Positions 46,815 to 55,861 of a stretch of DNA of 64,000 bases are shown in pieces. Where the stretch lies: positions 372,001 to 436,000 of the forward strand of contig NZ_JAHXRL010000001.1 of NCBI RefSeq assembly GCF_019392245.1, written 5' to 3'. This DNA comes from Sulfitobacter sp. CW3. Its GTDB lineage: Bacteria > Pseudomonadota > Alphaproteobacteria > Rhodobacterales > Rhodobacteraceae. The first letter of the stretch is position 1. Each line of letters starts with the position of its first letter. Below the pieces are notes generated by a model, which ran no database searches, was not told where the DNA came from, and was given only the letters and a program-made list of their open reading frames with translations. Both the position numbers and the translations under genes were made by a program.

Positions 46815-47584
46815 AACGTCTGTCTGGGAAATCGGCCCTGATCACCGGGGCCGGGCGCGGCATTGGCCGTGGCTTTGCAGCGGCATTCGTCGCTGAGGGC
46901 GCGCAGGTTGCGATCGCCGATATTGATCTGGTGGCAGCGCAGGCAGCGGCCGCTGAACTGGGCGATGCTGCCTATGCCGTGCAGATCGACGTGACCGATC
47001 AGGCCAGCATTGATGCGGCGGTGGCGTCTGTGGTGTCGCAGGCGGGCAAGCTGGATATTCTGGTGAATAACGCAGCACTTTTTGATGCGGCTGAGACAGT
47101 CGGCATCACACGCGACAGTTTTGACAAGCTGTATGCGGTGAATGTGGCCGGCACGCTGTTTACCATGCAGGCCGCTGCCGCGCAGATGATCAAACAGGGC
47201 CACGGCGGCAAGATCATTAACATGGCATCCCAAGCGGGCCGCCGAGGAGAGCCGCTGGTGCTGGTCTATTGCTCGACCAAGGCGGCCGTGATCTCGATGA
47301 CCCAATCGGCGGGGCTGGATTTGATCCGCCACGGCATCAACGTCAATGCCATCGCCCCCGGTGTGGTGGACGGCGCGCATTGGGATCATGTCGATGCGAT
47401 GTTTGCCAAGCTGGAAAACAAGAAACCCGGTCAGAAAAAGGCCGAAGTCGCAGCAGGGGTGCCTGCGGGCCGCTTTGCTGTTCCTGCGGATTTGACAGGC
47501 ATGGCGGTCTTCCTTGCGTCGCCTGACGCCAATTACATCGTGTCACAGACATATAACGTCGATGGTGGCCAGTGGATGAGCTAA
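46811..47584 (+). CDS. smoS: Sorbitol dehydrogenase, short-chain type
   Basis: The 257-residue SDR has NAD-binding [15 protein letters not shown], catalytic Ser (NMASQAGRR) and YCSTKAA (Tyr-x-x-x-Lys). It oxidises D-sorbitol to fructose in the Rhodobacter pathway. It lies between the transporter and mtlK with tight overlaps. Confidence 0.9.
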   Translation: MKRLSGKSALITGAGRGIGRGFAAAFVAEGAQVAIADIDLVAAQAAAAELGDAAYAVQIDVTDQASIDAAVASVVSQAGKLDILVNNAALFDAAETVGITRDSFDKLYAVNVAGTLFTMQAAAAQMIKQGHGGKIINMASQAGRRGEPLVLVYCSTKAAVISMTQSAGLDLIRHGINVNAIAPGVVDGAHWDHVDAMFAKLENKKPGQKKAEVAAGVPAGRFAVPADLTGMAVFLASPDANYIVSQTYNVDGGQWMS

Positions 47585-47634
47585 TCGTGTCGGTCGACCC
47601 ATCCTATCCCCATCCCCTCGAACCGGAGACTTTG

Positions 47635-49104
47635 ATGGCCCAGCCGTTAACTCTTGATACTCTCAAAGACCTGCCTTCCGACATCCGCGTCCCGTCCTAT
47701 GCGCGCGCAGACCTGTCCCCGGGGATCGTTCATATTGGCCTTGGTAATTTTCACCGCGGCCATCAGGCGTGGTATTTGCACCGTCTGATGGACATGGGCC
47801 AAGCCCATGATTGGGCGATCATCGGGGCAGGTGTGCGCGCCGCCGATACAGCACAGCGTGAACGCCTGAAGACGCAGGATTACCTGTCGACCTTGATCGA
47901 ACTGGACCCCAAGGGGAAATCGGCCGAGATCACCGGATCGATGATCGGTTTCGTCCCGGTCGAGGCGGATAACGCCGCGTTGATTGCGCAGATGGCCGAC
48001 CCCGCGATCCGCATTGTGTCACTGACCGTGACCGAAGGCGGGCATTATCAAAACGGGGCAGGCGGGTTCGACACCGCCCATCCAGATATCATACATGACG
48101 CGGCCCATCCTGCGACGCCCAAAACCGCCTTTGGCGCGATGATTGCCGCGTTGAAACTGCGGCGCGATGCGGGCCATGGCCCTTTCACCTGCCAATCGTG
48201 TGACAACCTCCAAGGCAACGGCGCGATCCTGCGCCGCGCTGTGGTGGGTTTGGCGAAACTGTCTGACCCTGATCTGGCGGCCTGGATTGACGCGCATTGT
48301 ACGTTCCCGAACGCGATGGTCGATTGCATCGTGCCCGCGACGGGGCCTGCCGAACTGGCCCTTGCCCGTGAATTTGGCGTGGTTGATCTGGCCCCTGTGA
48401 CCCACGAAAATTTTCGCCAATGGGTGATCGAAGACAGCTTTTGCGCCGGTCGCCCTGATTGGGATCTTGCAGGTGCGACCTTTACCGACGATGTGCACGC
48501 CTTCGAGGCGATGAAGCTGCGCTTGTTGAACGCCGGCCATCAGATCATCGCAAACCCCGGTGAAATATTGAATATCGAAACCATATCGGGATGTATGGCG
48601 CACCCGACCATTCGCGCCTTCCTGCGCAAGGTTAGCCTGACCGAAAGCGCGCCCCATGTGGATGCCGTGCCGGGGATGAGCGCGACAGCCTATATCGATT
48701 TGATCGACACACGGTTCAGCAACCCTGAAATCCGCGACACCGTGCGCCGCGTGGCCTTTGACGGCACATCGCGCCATCCGGGGTTTGTATTGCCCATCAT
48801 CCGCGACGCGCTGACGGCGGGGGCTGACATCGACGGGCTGGCCCTGGTCGAGGCGCTTTGGGCGCGGATGTGCGAGGGGACGCGTGAAGACGGGACCGAG
48901 ATTATCCCCAACGATCCTTATTGGAATGACCTTCAGGTCGCAGCACAGGCGGCCAAAACCAACCCGCAAGCTTGGCTTGATCAGGCGCGGCTATATGGCG
49001 ATCTGGGTCAAAATTCGGTCTTTGCAGCGGCTTTTGATCGTTGGCTCAGGGCGATTTGGGCGCAGGGCGCTACTGCTGCGATGCAACGCTACATCGACGG
49101 CTAG
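47635..49104 (+). CDS. mtlK: Mannitol 2-dehydrogenase
   Basis: The 489-residue long-chain polyol dehydrogenase has NAD-binding HIGLGNFHRGHQAWY, the family centre KLRLLNAGHQ and a C-terminal helical domain. It oxidises D-mannitol (and D-arabitol or sorbitol) to the ketose. ATG at 47635 has GGAGA 7 bases upstream; a longer frame overlapping smoS is rejected. Fructose from both dehydrogenases would need a kinase encoded elsewhere. Confidence 0.92.
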   Translation: MAQPLTLDTLKDLPSDIRVPSYARADLSPGIVHIGLGNFHRGHQAWYLHRLMDMGQAHDWAIIGAGVRAADTAQRERLKTQDYLSTLIELDPKGKSAEITGSMIGFVPVEADNAALIAQMADPAIRIVSLTVTEGGHYQNGAGGFDTAHPDIIHDAAHPATPKTAFGAMIAALKLRRDAGHGPFTCQSCDNLQGNGAILRRAVVGLAKLSDPDLAAWIDAHCTFPNAMVDCIVPATGPAELALAREFGVVDLAPVTHENFRQWVIEDSFCAGRPDWDLAGATFTDDVHAFEAMKLRLLNAGHQIIANPGEILNIETISGCMAHPTIRAFLRKVSLTESAPHVDAVPGMSATAYIDLIDTRFSNPEIRDTVRRVAFDGTSRHPGFVLPIIRDALTAGADIDGLALVEALWARMCEGTREDGTEIIPNDPYWNDLQVAAQAAKTNPQAWLDQARLYGDLGQNSVFAAAFDRWLRAIWAQGATAAMQRYIDG

Positions 49105-49172
49105 CCATCGGACGGCTTTGTATGTGTCGGGATGCTCAACGCGTTCTGCTTGGAATGACCTGCTGCTTGTTT

Positions 49173-49200
49173 TTTAGGCGGGCGGGCCATTCCGCCTAAA
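49173..49200. repeat. Hairpin after mtlK
   Basis: TTTAGGCGG and CCGCCTAAA form a 9-bp stem. No U-tract follows on the plus strand, so a terminator role for the polyol operon is only possible. Confidence 0.45.
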
Positions 49201-49314
49201 CCCTAGCGTGTTATGCCGTCAGTAGTTTTGACCATTTGGTAGAATATAGCTTGACCGATCCATCGCTTCCAAAGCAGGCTTTGGGCAATCAAACACCAAT
49301 GGGGGTCTATTACG

Positions 49315-50331
49315 ATGGCAAAACTGAATTCTCGGATCGGTCGGCGCGGCTTTATGGCGACAACCGCTGCGGCGGCTGTACTGGCTGGAACACTTGGCGC
49401 GCCTGCCTTTGCAGCCGGGCCGATCAAGGTCGCTGGCATCTATACGGTGCCAGTTGAACAGCAATGGGTCAGCCGCATTCACAAGGCGGCGATGGCGGCC
49501 CAAACCCGTGGCGATATCGAATATGTTTATTCGGAAAATGTCAGCAATACCGACTATGCCCGCGTCATGCGTGAATATGCCGAGGCAGGGAACACCCTGA
49601 TCATCGGCGAGGTTTTCGGTGCAGAGCAAGAGGCCCGCGAGGTCGCTGCCGACTACCCCGAGATCGCGTTCCTGATGGGATCAAGCTTTAAGGAAGACGC
49701 GGGTTTGACGAACTTTTCCGTCTTCGATAACTACATTCAGGACGCATCCTATCTATCTGGTATCATTGCGGGTTCCATGTCTGAAAGCGGCAATATCGGC
49801 ATGGTTGGGGGCTTTCCCATCCCCGAAGTGAACCGCCTGATGCATGCCTTTATGGCGGGTGCAAAGGAAATGAACCCTGACATCAAATTCCAGGTCAGCT
49901 TTATCGGGTCGTGGTTCGATCCGCCCAAGGCCAAGGAAACTGCATTTGCGATGATCGAAAACGGGGCGGACATGCTGTACGCAGAACGTTTCGGTGTGTC
50001 TGACGCGGCCAAGGAAAAGGGCGTTCTGGCGATTGGCAACGTGATCGATACGCAGGCCGAATACCCCGAAACGGTGGTGGCCTCGGCGATCTGGAACTTT
50101 GAGCCGACCTTGGACAAGGCAATTGCCGAAGTGCAGGCAGGCACGTTCATGGCGGCGGATTACGGTATGTATTCGTTCATGAAAGAAGGCGGCACCGTGC
50201 TGGCCCCGCTGGGCACATTTGACGGTAAAGTACCCCAAGCGGCGCTTGATCTGGTCAAAAAGCGCGAGGCTGACATCATGTCAGGCGACTTCGTGGTCGA
50301 GATCAACGATTCCGAACCGACATCGTCGTAA
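49315..50331 (+). CDS. BMP-family ABC transporter binding protein
   Basis: The 338-residue protein has a twin-arginine signal (RIGRRGFMATTAAAAVLAG, then AFAAG) and a BMP (PnrA-like) nucleoside-binding fold (IKVAGIYTVPVEQQWVSRIH; NIGMVGGFPIPEVNRLMHAF). Tat export of such binding proteins is known in Rhodobacterales. It heads an operon with an ATPase, two permeases and a deaminase-like hydrolase. A purine or pyrimidine derivative is the likely ligand. Confidence 0.9.
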   Translation: MAKLNSRIGRRGFMATTAAAAVLAGTLGAPAFAAGPIKVAGIYTVPVEQQWVSRIHKAAMAAQTRGDIEYVYSENVSNTDYARVMREYAEAGNTLIIGEVFGAEQEAREVAADYPEIAFLMGSSFKEDAGLTNFSVFDNYIQDASYLSGIIAGSMSESGNIGMVGGFPIPEVNRLMHAFMAGAKEMNPDIKFQVSFIGSWFDPPKAKETAFAMIENGADMLYAERFGVSDAAKEKGVLAIGNVIDTQAEYPETVVASAIWNFEPTLDKAIAEVQAGTFMAADYGMYSFMKEGGTVLAPLGTFDGKVPQAALDLVKKREADIMSGDFVVEINDSEPTSS

Positions 50332-50335
50332 ACCC

Positions 50336-51877
50336 ATGACCGGCAAGGCAGAGATCGTTCTGCGCCTTGACGCCATCACCAAACGCTTTGGCAAACTGGT
50401 CGCGAATGACGCGATCAGTTTGTCTTTGCATCGGGGGGAGGTCGTGGCGCTGCTGGGTGAAAATGGCGCGGGTAAAACGACGCTGATGAACATCCTATTT
50501 GGCGGCTACACGGCCGACAGCGGGTCTGTTCAGGTGTTTGGTCAAACCCTGCCACCGGGCAATTCACGCGCCGCATTGGACGCCGGCGTGGGCATGGTGC
50601 ATCAGCATTTTACCTTGGCGGACAATCTGACGGTGCTTGAAAACATCGCACTTGGCGTGCAGCCGTTGAAAGACATGCGCCTGAGAAAGCAAGAAACATG
50701 CAATAAAATCAAAAGACTGTCTGATGAGTTTAACCTAATAGTTGACCCATCGGCACGGGTTGGCAGCCTGACAGTTGGCGAACGCCAAAGGGTTGAAATC
50801 CTCAAGGCGCTGTACCGGGATGTGAAAATCCTGATCTTGGATGAACCTACTGCGGTTTTAACCCCGCAAGAGGCAGATGATTTGTTTGCGACCCTCCGGT
50901 TGGGCATTCAAAACGGGCTTTCTATCATCTTTATTTCCCATAAATTACATGAGGTTATGGCGATCTCTGACCGTGTCGCGGTGCTGCGCCATGGCAAATT
51001 GGTCGCCGAGACCCGGACCGCTGATACGGATAAAAACGCGCTGTCGGCTTTGATGATGGGCGCGGCTGCTAAGGCCCCTGATATTACCGCAACAACGCCG
51101 GGTAAGGCATTGCTTTCTCTTAAAGATATTAGTACGCCAGATATCGCCAACAACCCCGGGCTAAAGTCGGTTTCGCTTGAGCTTAAGGCAGGACAGATTG
51201 TCGGATTGGCTGGGGTATCAGGCAACGGCCAAGCGGCATTGGCCGATGTGGTTGGCGGGATGCGGATGCCATCCCAAGGGGCGTTGGTGCTGAATGGCAA
51301 GACGCTGACGCAATGGTCGCCGCGCGCTGCTGTTCAAAATGGCATCGCGCGCATTCCCGAAGACCGTCACAAGACCGGCACCATCGCTGACTTTGACCTG
51401 ATCGAGAACGCTATTCTTGAGGGGTATTCAACCGCGCTGTTCAGCAAAGGCGGATGGATATCTTGGATTAAAGCCAAGGCGTTTGCCACTGATATTATTC
51501 AGAAATACGATGTGCGATGCCCCAGTCCCGACACCCGTATCAGGTTGCTGTCTGGCGGGAATATGCAAAAGCTGATCCTTGGCCGTGTGCTTGAGGCCGA
51601 CCCGCAGATCGTGCTGGCCAATCAACCCGTCCGCGGCCTTGATATCGGCGCGGTGAACTATGTGCACAGTCAGTTGTTGGCCGCACGAGACCGAGGTGCA
51701 GCGGTGTTGCTGATCTCGGAAGACTTGGATGAAATCATGGGTTTATCGGATGTTATTCATGTTATCGCGGGGGGGCGTCTGTCGCCTGGCTTTGCGCGCG
51801 GGACGATGACACCGGCAGAGCTGGGCATTTGGATGGCAGGCCAAGGGTTTGACGCGCAGGTGGCCCATGCGTCTTGA
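50336..51877 (+). CDS. Nucleoside-type ABC transporter ATPase (two domains)
   Basis: The 513-residue protein has two ABC domains of the RbsA/YufO type. The first has GENGAGKTT, LTVGERQRVEILKAL and LILDEPTAVLTPQEADDLF. The second has degenerate Walker A GVSGNGQAALAD and signature LLSGGNMQKLILGR, with NQPVRGLDIGA, as is usual for the family. ATG at 50336 lies 4 bases after the binding-protein stop. Confidence 0.92.
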   Translation: MTGKAEIVLRLDAITKRFGKLVANDAISLSLHRGEVVALLGENGAGKTTLMNILFGGYTADSGSVQVFGQTLPPGNSRAALDAGVGMVHQHFTLADNLTVLENIALGVQPLKDMRLRKQETCNKIKRLSDEFNLIVDPSARVGSLTVGERQRVEILKALYRDVKILILDEPTAVLTPQEADDLFATLRLGIQNGLSIIFISHKLHEVMAISDRVAVLRHGKLVAETRTADTDKNALSALMMGAAAKAPDITATTPGKALLSLKDISTPDIANNPGLKSVSLELKAGQIVGLAGVSGNGQAALADVVGGMRMPSQGALVLNGKTLTQWSPRAAVQNGIARIPEDRHKTGTIADFDLIENAILEGYSTALFSKGGWISWIKAKAFATDIIQKYDVRCPSPDTRIRLLSGGNMQKLILGRVLEADPQIVLANQPVRGLDIGAVNYVHSQLLAARDRGAAVLLISEDLDEIMGLSDVIHVIAGGRLSPGFARGTMTPAELGIWMAGQGFDAQVAHAS

Positions 51878-52916
51878 GCCCATCGCGAACCCGTCTTTGG
51901 CACGCAGCATTGCGCCGCCGGCAATAGCGATCATCGCAACGGTGGTGATTGCGTCGTTGTTGGCGATGGTCGCCGGGGCAAACCCGTTTTCCGTGCTCGG
52001 GTTGATATTGAAAGGTGCGTTCGGATCGCAATTCGCGTTGCTCGAAACCTTGAACCGCGCCACGCCGCTGATCTTTACCGGCTTGGCCATCGCGGTCGCG
52101 TTCAAGGCCAAGTTCTGGAACATCGGGGCCGAGGCGCAGCTTTATGCGGGCGCTTTGATGACGGTGGTTTTGGGCACCGGCGCGTTGCCATGGTCCAGCT
52201 TTGCCTTGATCCCTGCGCTGGCGATCGGTGCGGTGCTGGCCGGTGCGATTGTGCTGCTGGTGCCGGCGATGCTTAAAACCCGTTTCGGCGTGGACGAGGT
52301 TGTGACGACGTTGTTGTTCAACTTTATCTTTCTGTTGTTCATTTCGATGCTGCTGGAAGGGCCGCTGAAAGACCCGATGGGCATGGGCTGGCCCAAATCC
52401 GCACGCCTGATCAGCGAGGCGCGTCTGCCACGAATTTTCGAGGGCTTGCGGCTGCATTGGGGGTTCGCGCTGGCGATACTTTGCGCCTGTGCGGTGTGGG
52501 TGATCCAGACGCGCAGCACCTTGGGGTACGAGATGCGCGCCGTGGGTCTGAACCGTGACGCGGCTGCTTTCGCGGGCATTCCGGTCAACACGGTGTTGGT
52601 GAAAACGGCGCTGCTGTCGGGTGGATTGGCCGCCCTGGCAGGGTTTTCCGAGGTGGCGGGCCTCAAGGGGAGCCTGACGCTCGATCTGTCGCCGGGGTTC
52701 GGGTACACGGGCATCATCGTGGCGATGCTGGCGCTGCTGAACCCGCTGGGTGTCATCGTGTCGGCGCTGTTTGTCGCTGGTATTTTCGTCGGCGCTGACA
52801 GCATGAGCCGCGCGGCCGGTGTGCCCACCTATCTGGCGGATATGATGCTGGCCACGGCGCTGTTGCTGATGGTGCTTGCGATCATGCTGACACGGTTTCG
52901 GGTGGTGCGCGACTGA
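51867..52916 (+). CDS. Nucleoside-type ABC transporter permease
   Basis: The 349-residue protein of the RbsC/YufP type has about nine hydrophobic segments (FWNIGAEAQLYAGAL is the family motif). ATG at 51867 has AGGTGG upstream and overlaps the ATPase by 11 bases. Confidence 0.9.
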   Translation: MRLEPIANPSLARSIAPPAIAIIATVVIASLLAMVAGANPFSVLGLILKGAFGSQFALLETLNRATPLIFTGLAIAVAFKAKFWNIGAEAQLYAGALMTVVLGTGALPWSSFALIPALAIGAVLAGAIVLLVPAMLKTRFGVDEVVTTLLFNFIFLLFISMLLEGPLKDPMGMGWPKSARLISEARLPRIFEGLRLHWGFALAILCACAVWVIQTRSTLGYEMRAVGLNRDAAAFAGIPVNTVLVKTALLSGGLAALAGFSEVAGLKGSLTLDLSPGFGYTGIIVAMLALLNPLGVIVSALFVAGIFVGADSMSRAAGVPTYLADMMLATALLLMVLAIMLTRFRVVRD

Positions 52917-53860
52917 TGGAAATTCTGGATATCCTGATCTCGGCCAGTTTTTGGGCCGCCGCCATCCGCATCGCGACGCCGCTGATCCTTGCCACCATGG
53001 GCGAATTGATCTGCGAACGTGCGGGCGTGCTGAACCTTGGCATCGAAGGGATCATGGTCGCTGGGGCCTTTGCGGGGTGGATGGCGGTGTATTCTGGCAC
53101 GGGCCTATGGGTTGGCGTGGCCGTGGCGATGGTGGTCGGCATGGGCTTTGGCCTGTTGCACAGCGTGCTGACCGTGCCGTTCGGGTTGTCGCAGCATGTG
53201 GTGGGGCTGGGGGTGACGTTGCTGGCCACGTCATCGACCTATTACGCCTACCGCTTGGCGCTGCCGCAGGTGACCAGCCCGCCCAAGATCGCGGCGTTCC
53301 AGCCCTATGAAATTCCGATCCTGTCGGACATCCCGCTGCTGGGGCAGGCGTTGTTTTCGCAAACGCCCTTTACCTATCTGGCCTTTGCTTTGGTCGCGGC
53401 GACCAGCGTCATGTTGTATCGCACGCCGCTTGGGTTGGCCGTGCGCGCAGCGGGGGAAAGCCCGGCGGCGGTTGCTGCACAGGGGTTGTCGGTGACGGCA
53501 ATCCGCATGGGTGCTGTGATCGTGGGCAGCGGGTTCATGGCCATGGGCGGTGCGTTTTTGACAATGTCCGCATTCGACAGCTTTTTCTTCGAGATGGTGA
53601 ACGGGCGCGGCTGGATTTGTATCGCTTTGGTGGTGTTCGGATCGTGGATGCCGGGCAAGGCATTGCTGGGCGCGGTGTTGTTCGCCGCCTTTGACGCATT
53701 GCAAATCCGGGTGCAGCAAACCAGCTTTGGCGCGGATATCCCCTATCAAATCTTCCTGATGGCGCCTTATATCTTGTCCATCGTCGCCTTGGTGCTGGTG
53801 TCACGCCGTGCGCAGGTGCCCGCCGCCCTGATGGTACCGTTCAACAAAGGAGAACGCTGA
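52916..53860 (+). CDS. Nucleoside-type ABC transporter permease
   Basis: The 314-residue partner permease (YufQ-like) has the motif LNLGIEGIMVAGAFAGW near its N-terminus and about eight TMs. TGATG overlaps join it to the first permease and to the hydrolase downstream. Confidence 0.9.
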   Translation: MEILDILISASFWAAAIRIATPLILATMGELICERAGVLNLGIEGIMVAGAFAGWMAVYSGTGLWVGVAVAMVVGMGFGLLHSVLTVPFGLSQHVVGLGVTLLATSSTYYAYRLALPQVTSPPKIAAFQPYEIPILSDIPLLGQALFSQTPFTYLAFALVAATSVMLYRTPLGLAVRAAGESPAAVAAQGLSVTAIRMGAVIVGSGFMAMGGAFLTMSAFDSFFFEMVNGRGWICIALVVFGSWMPGKALLGAVLFAAFDALQIRVQQTSFGADIPYQIFLMAPYILSIVALVLVSRRAQVPAALMVPFNKGER

Positions 53861-55140
53861 TGTTTGATCTGATCGTAAAGGGTGGCACGCTGCCCGATGG
53901 ACGTGTGACCGATATTGGCATTGCGGGCGGCACAATCACCGCGATGGATCAGCTTGGCGATGCAAAAGCGGGCGAGGTCATCGACGCCAGCGGTGATCTG
54001 GTCAGCCCGCCGTTTGTCGATCCGCATTTCCACATGGATGCGACCCTAAGCTATGGCATCCCGCGCATCAACGCCTCGGGCACCCTGCTTGAGGGTATCG
54101 GGCTGTGGGGTGAGCTAAAGCAGGTGATGACCCAAGACGAGGTCGTCGCCCGTGCGCTGAGCTATTGCGATTGGGCCGCGTCCATGGGGCTGCTGGCGAT
54201 CCGTAGCCACGTGGATACCTGCGATGACAGGTTGCTGGGGGTCGGGGCGCTGTTGCAGGTGCGCGAGCAGGTCAAGGATTACATCGACCTGCAGCTGGTC
54301 GCCTTTCCGCAAGATGGGTTTTATCGCGATCCAACGGCCCGCGAAAATACGATCCGCGCGCTCGAGATGGGCGTGGATGTGGTGGGCGGCATCCCGCATT
54401 TTGAACGCACCAGGGCCGACGGGGCCGCATCGGTGCGCGAACTATGCGAGATCGCCGAGGCACGCGGCCTGATGGTCGACATGCATTGCGACGAGACCGA
54501 TGATCCGATGTCGCGCCATATTGAAACACTTGCCTATGAGACCACTCGTCTGGGTCTTGAGGGGCGCGTGACCGGGTCGCATCTGACCTCGATGCATTCG
54601 ATGGATAACTACTATGTGTCCAAGCTGCTGCCCTTGATTGCAGAGGCGCAGATCAACGCGATACCGAACCCGCTGATCAACATCGTGCTGCAGGGGCGGC
54701 ATGATACTTATCCCAAACGCCGTGGCCTGACGCGGGTCAAGGAAATGCTGGCCATGGGGATCAATGTCGGTTGGGGGCAGGATTGCGTGCTGGACCCGTG
54801 GTATTCACTGGGGACGGGCGACATGCTGGATGTGGCATTCATGGGCTTGCACGTGGCGCAAATGACCAGCCCGGACGAGATGCGCAAATGTTTCGACATG
54901 GTGACCACGGCCAATGCACGTACGATGGGCTTGCAGGATTACGGATTGCATGTGGGGGCCAAGGCATCGCTGGTGGTGCTGGATGCCGGCGACCCGATCG
55001 AGGCCTTGCGCCTGCGTGCCAACCGTCTGTGCGTGATCGCCAAGGGCAAGGTGATCGCACGGGGGCCACGGTCGGATGCATCGCTAAGCATTCCAGGGCG
55101 CCCGAACTCGGTGGTGCGGCGGCACAAGACGCTGGGGTGA
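53860..55140 (+). CDS. Cytosine-deaminase-family amidohydrolase
   Basis: The 426-residue TIM-barrel hydrolase has metal ligands HFHMD, VDMHCDETDD, and SHLTSMHS, then GWGQDCVLDPWYSLGTGDML. In E. coli CodA the last motif reads GHDDVFDPWY, where the first Asp (313) binds metal and the second (314) contacts the pyrimidine. Here the second is Cys, so substrate choice may differ from cytosine. Translational coupling to the transporter implies it acts on the imported compound. Confidence 0.85.
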   Translation: MFDLIVKGGTLPDGRVTDIGIAGGTITAMDQLGDAKAGEVIDASGDLVSPPFVDPHFHMDATLSYGIPRINASGTLLEGIGLWGELKQVMTQDEVVARALSYCDWAASMGLLAIRSHVDTCDDRLLGVGALLQVREQVKDYIDLQLVAFPQDGFYRDPTARENTIRALEMGVDVVGGIPHFERTRADGAASVRELCEIAEARGLMVDMHCDETDDPMSRHIETLAYETTRLGLEGRVTGSHLTSMHSMDNYYVSKLLPLIAEAQINAIPNPLINIVLQGRHDTYPKRRGLTRVKEMLAMGINVGWGQDCVLDPWYSLGTGDMLDVAFMGLHVAQMTSPDEMRKCFDMVTTANARTMGLQDYGLHVGAKASLVVLDAGDPIEALRLRANRLCVIAKGKVIARGPRSDASLSIPGRPNSVVRRHKTLG

Positions 55141-55159
55141 TTGCGCAAGCGTGATCGCC

Positions 55160-55861
55160 CTACTTTGAACGTGTGAAATCCAGCCAGATCGGCAGGTGGT
55201 CCGACCCGCGCTGTGCATCCTGTGTCTCAACCACGCCGCCGCCGACGACGGTCAGATCATCATCGATTGCGATGCGGTCTAGCGCGGCAACGGGCATGCG
55301 CGCATGAAAGCTTTTGCCCGGGGCGTGGATGGTAAAGTGATGCGCTAAACGGCCAAGGCCGACGGTTTGCGACCATTCGTTCATATCGCCCGCGATCAAC
55401 GTCGGGCGTCGGTCGCGCAGATCCAGATGGGTGATCAACGCGGTCAGTTGCGCGCGGCGTGCCCACCGCATCAATCCCAGATGGGTGGCAATCACGCGCA
55501 GTTCGACCCCGCCGATATCGGCATCAACCACCATGGCACCACGCGGTTCGGCACCGGGCAGATTGATGTGGTGCACATCTTGTATGTCGGCACGCGGCGT
55601 TAGCAAAATCGCATTGCCATGCCAGCCGATGCTGACGGGGCTGGGGACGGGCACGGCGACCAGACCTGTTTCAGCTGTCAGTATATCCAGCGGCAGGGCC
55701 GAGGGGCGCTTTCCTAGGCGCATGTCGGCCTCTTGCAGCACGACAATCTCTGCGTCCAGATCACGGATAATGCGCATGATCCGTTCGGGATCGCGCTGGC
55801 GGTCCGTGCCTTTGGCTTTTCGCATGTTATAGCTGGCGATACGTAGCGTTGGTAGGATCAC
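55160..55861 (-). CDS. Endonuclease/exonuclease/phosphatase-family protein
   Basis: The 233-residue protein has family motifs RIASYNMRKAKG, VVLQEADMR, LIAGDMNEW and a final GSDHLPIWLDF. It has no signal peptide. Members include nucleases and lipid phosphatases; adjacency to a phospholipase-D-type enzyme (ATGA overlap) suggests lipid metabolism but does not prove it. Confidence 0.85.
   Translation of the reverse strand: MILPTLRIASYNMRKAKGTDRQRDPERIMRIIRDLDAEIVVLQEADMRLGKRPSALPLDILTAETGLVAVPVPSPVSIGWHGNAILLTPRADIQDVHHINLPGAEPRGAMVVDADIGGVELRVIATHLGLMRWARRAQLTALITHLDLRDRRPTLIAGDMNEWSQTVGLGRLAHHFTIHAPGKSFHARMPVAALDRIAIDDDLTVVGGGVVETQDAQRGSDHLPIWLDFTRSK

Noticed and set aside
48019..48969. 316-codon open frame opposite mtlK
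   Set aside because: It lies wholly antisense to a well-conserved dehydrogenase, has no motif, and reflects GC-rich third positions.
49173..49200. Rho-independent terminator after mtlK
   Set aside because: The stem is good, but the T-run is on the wrong side for the plus strand, so it is listed only as a hairpin.
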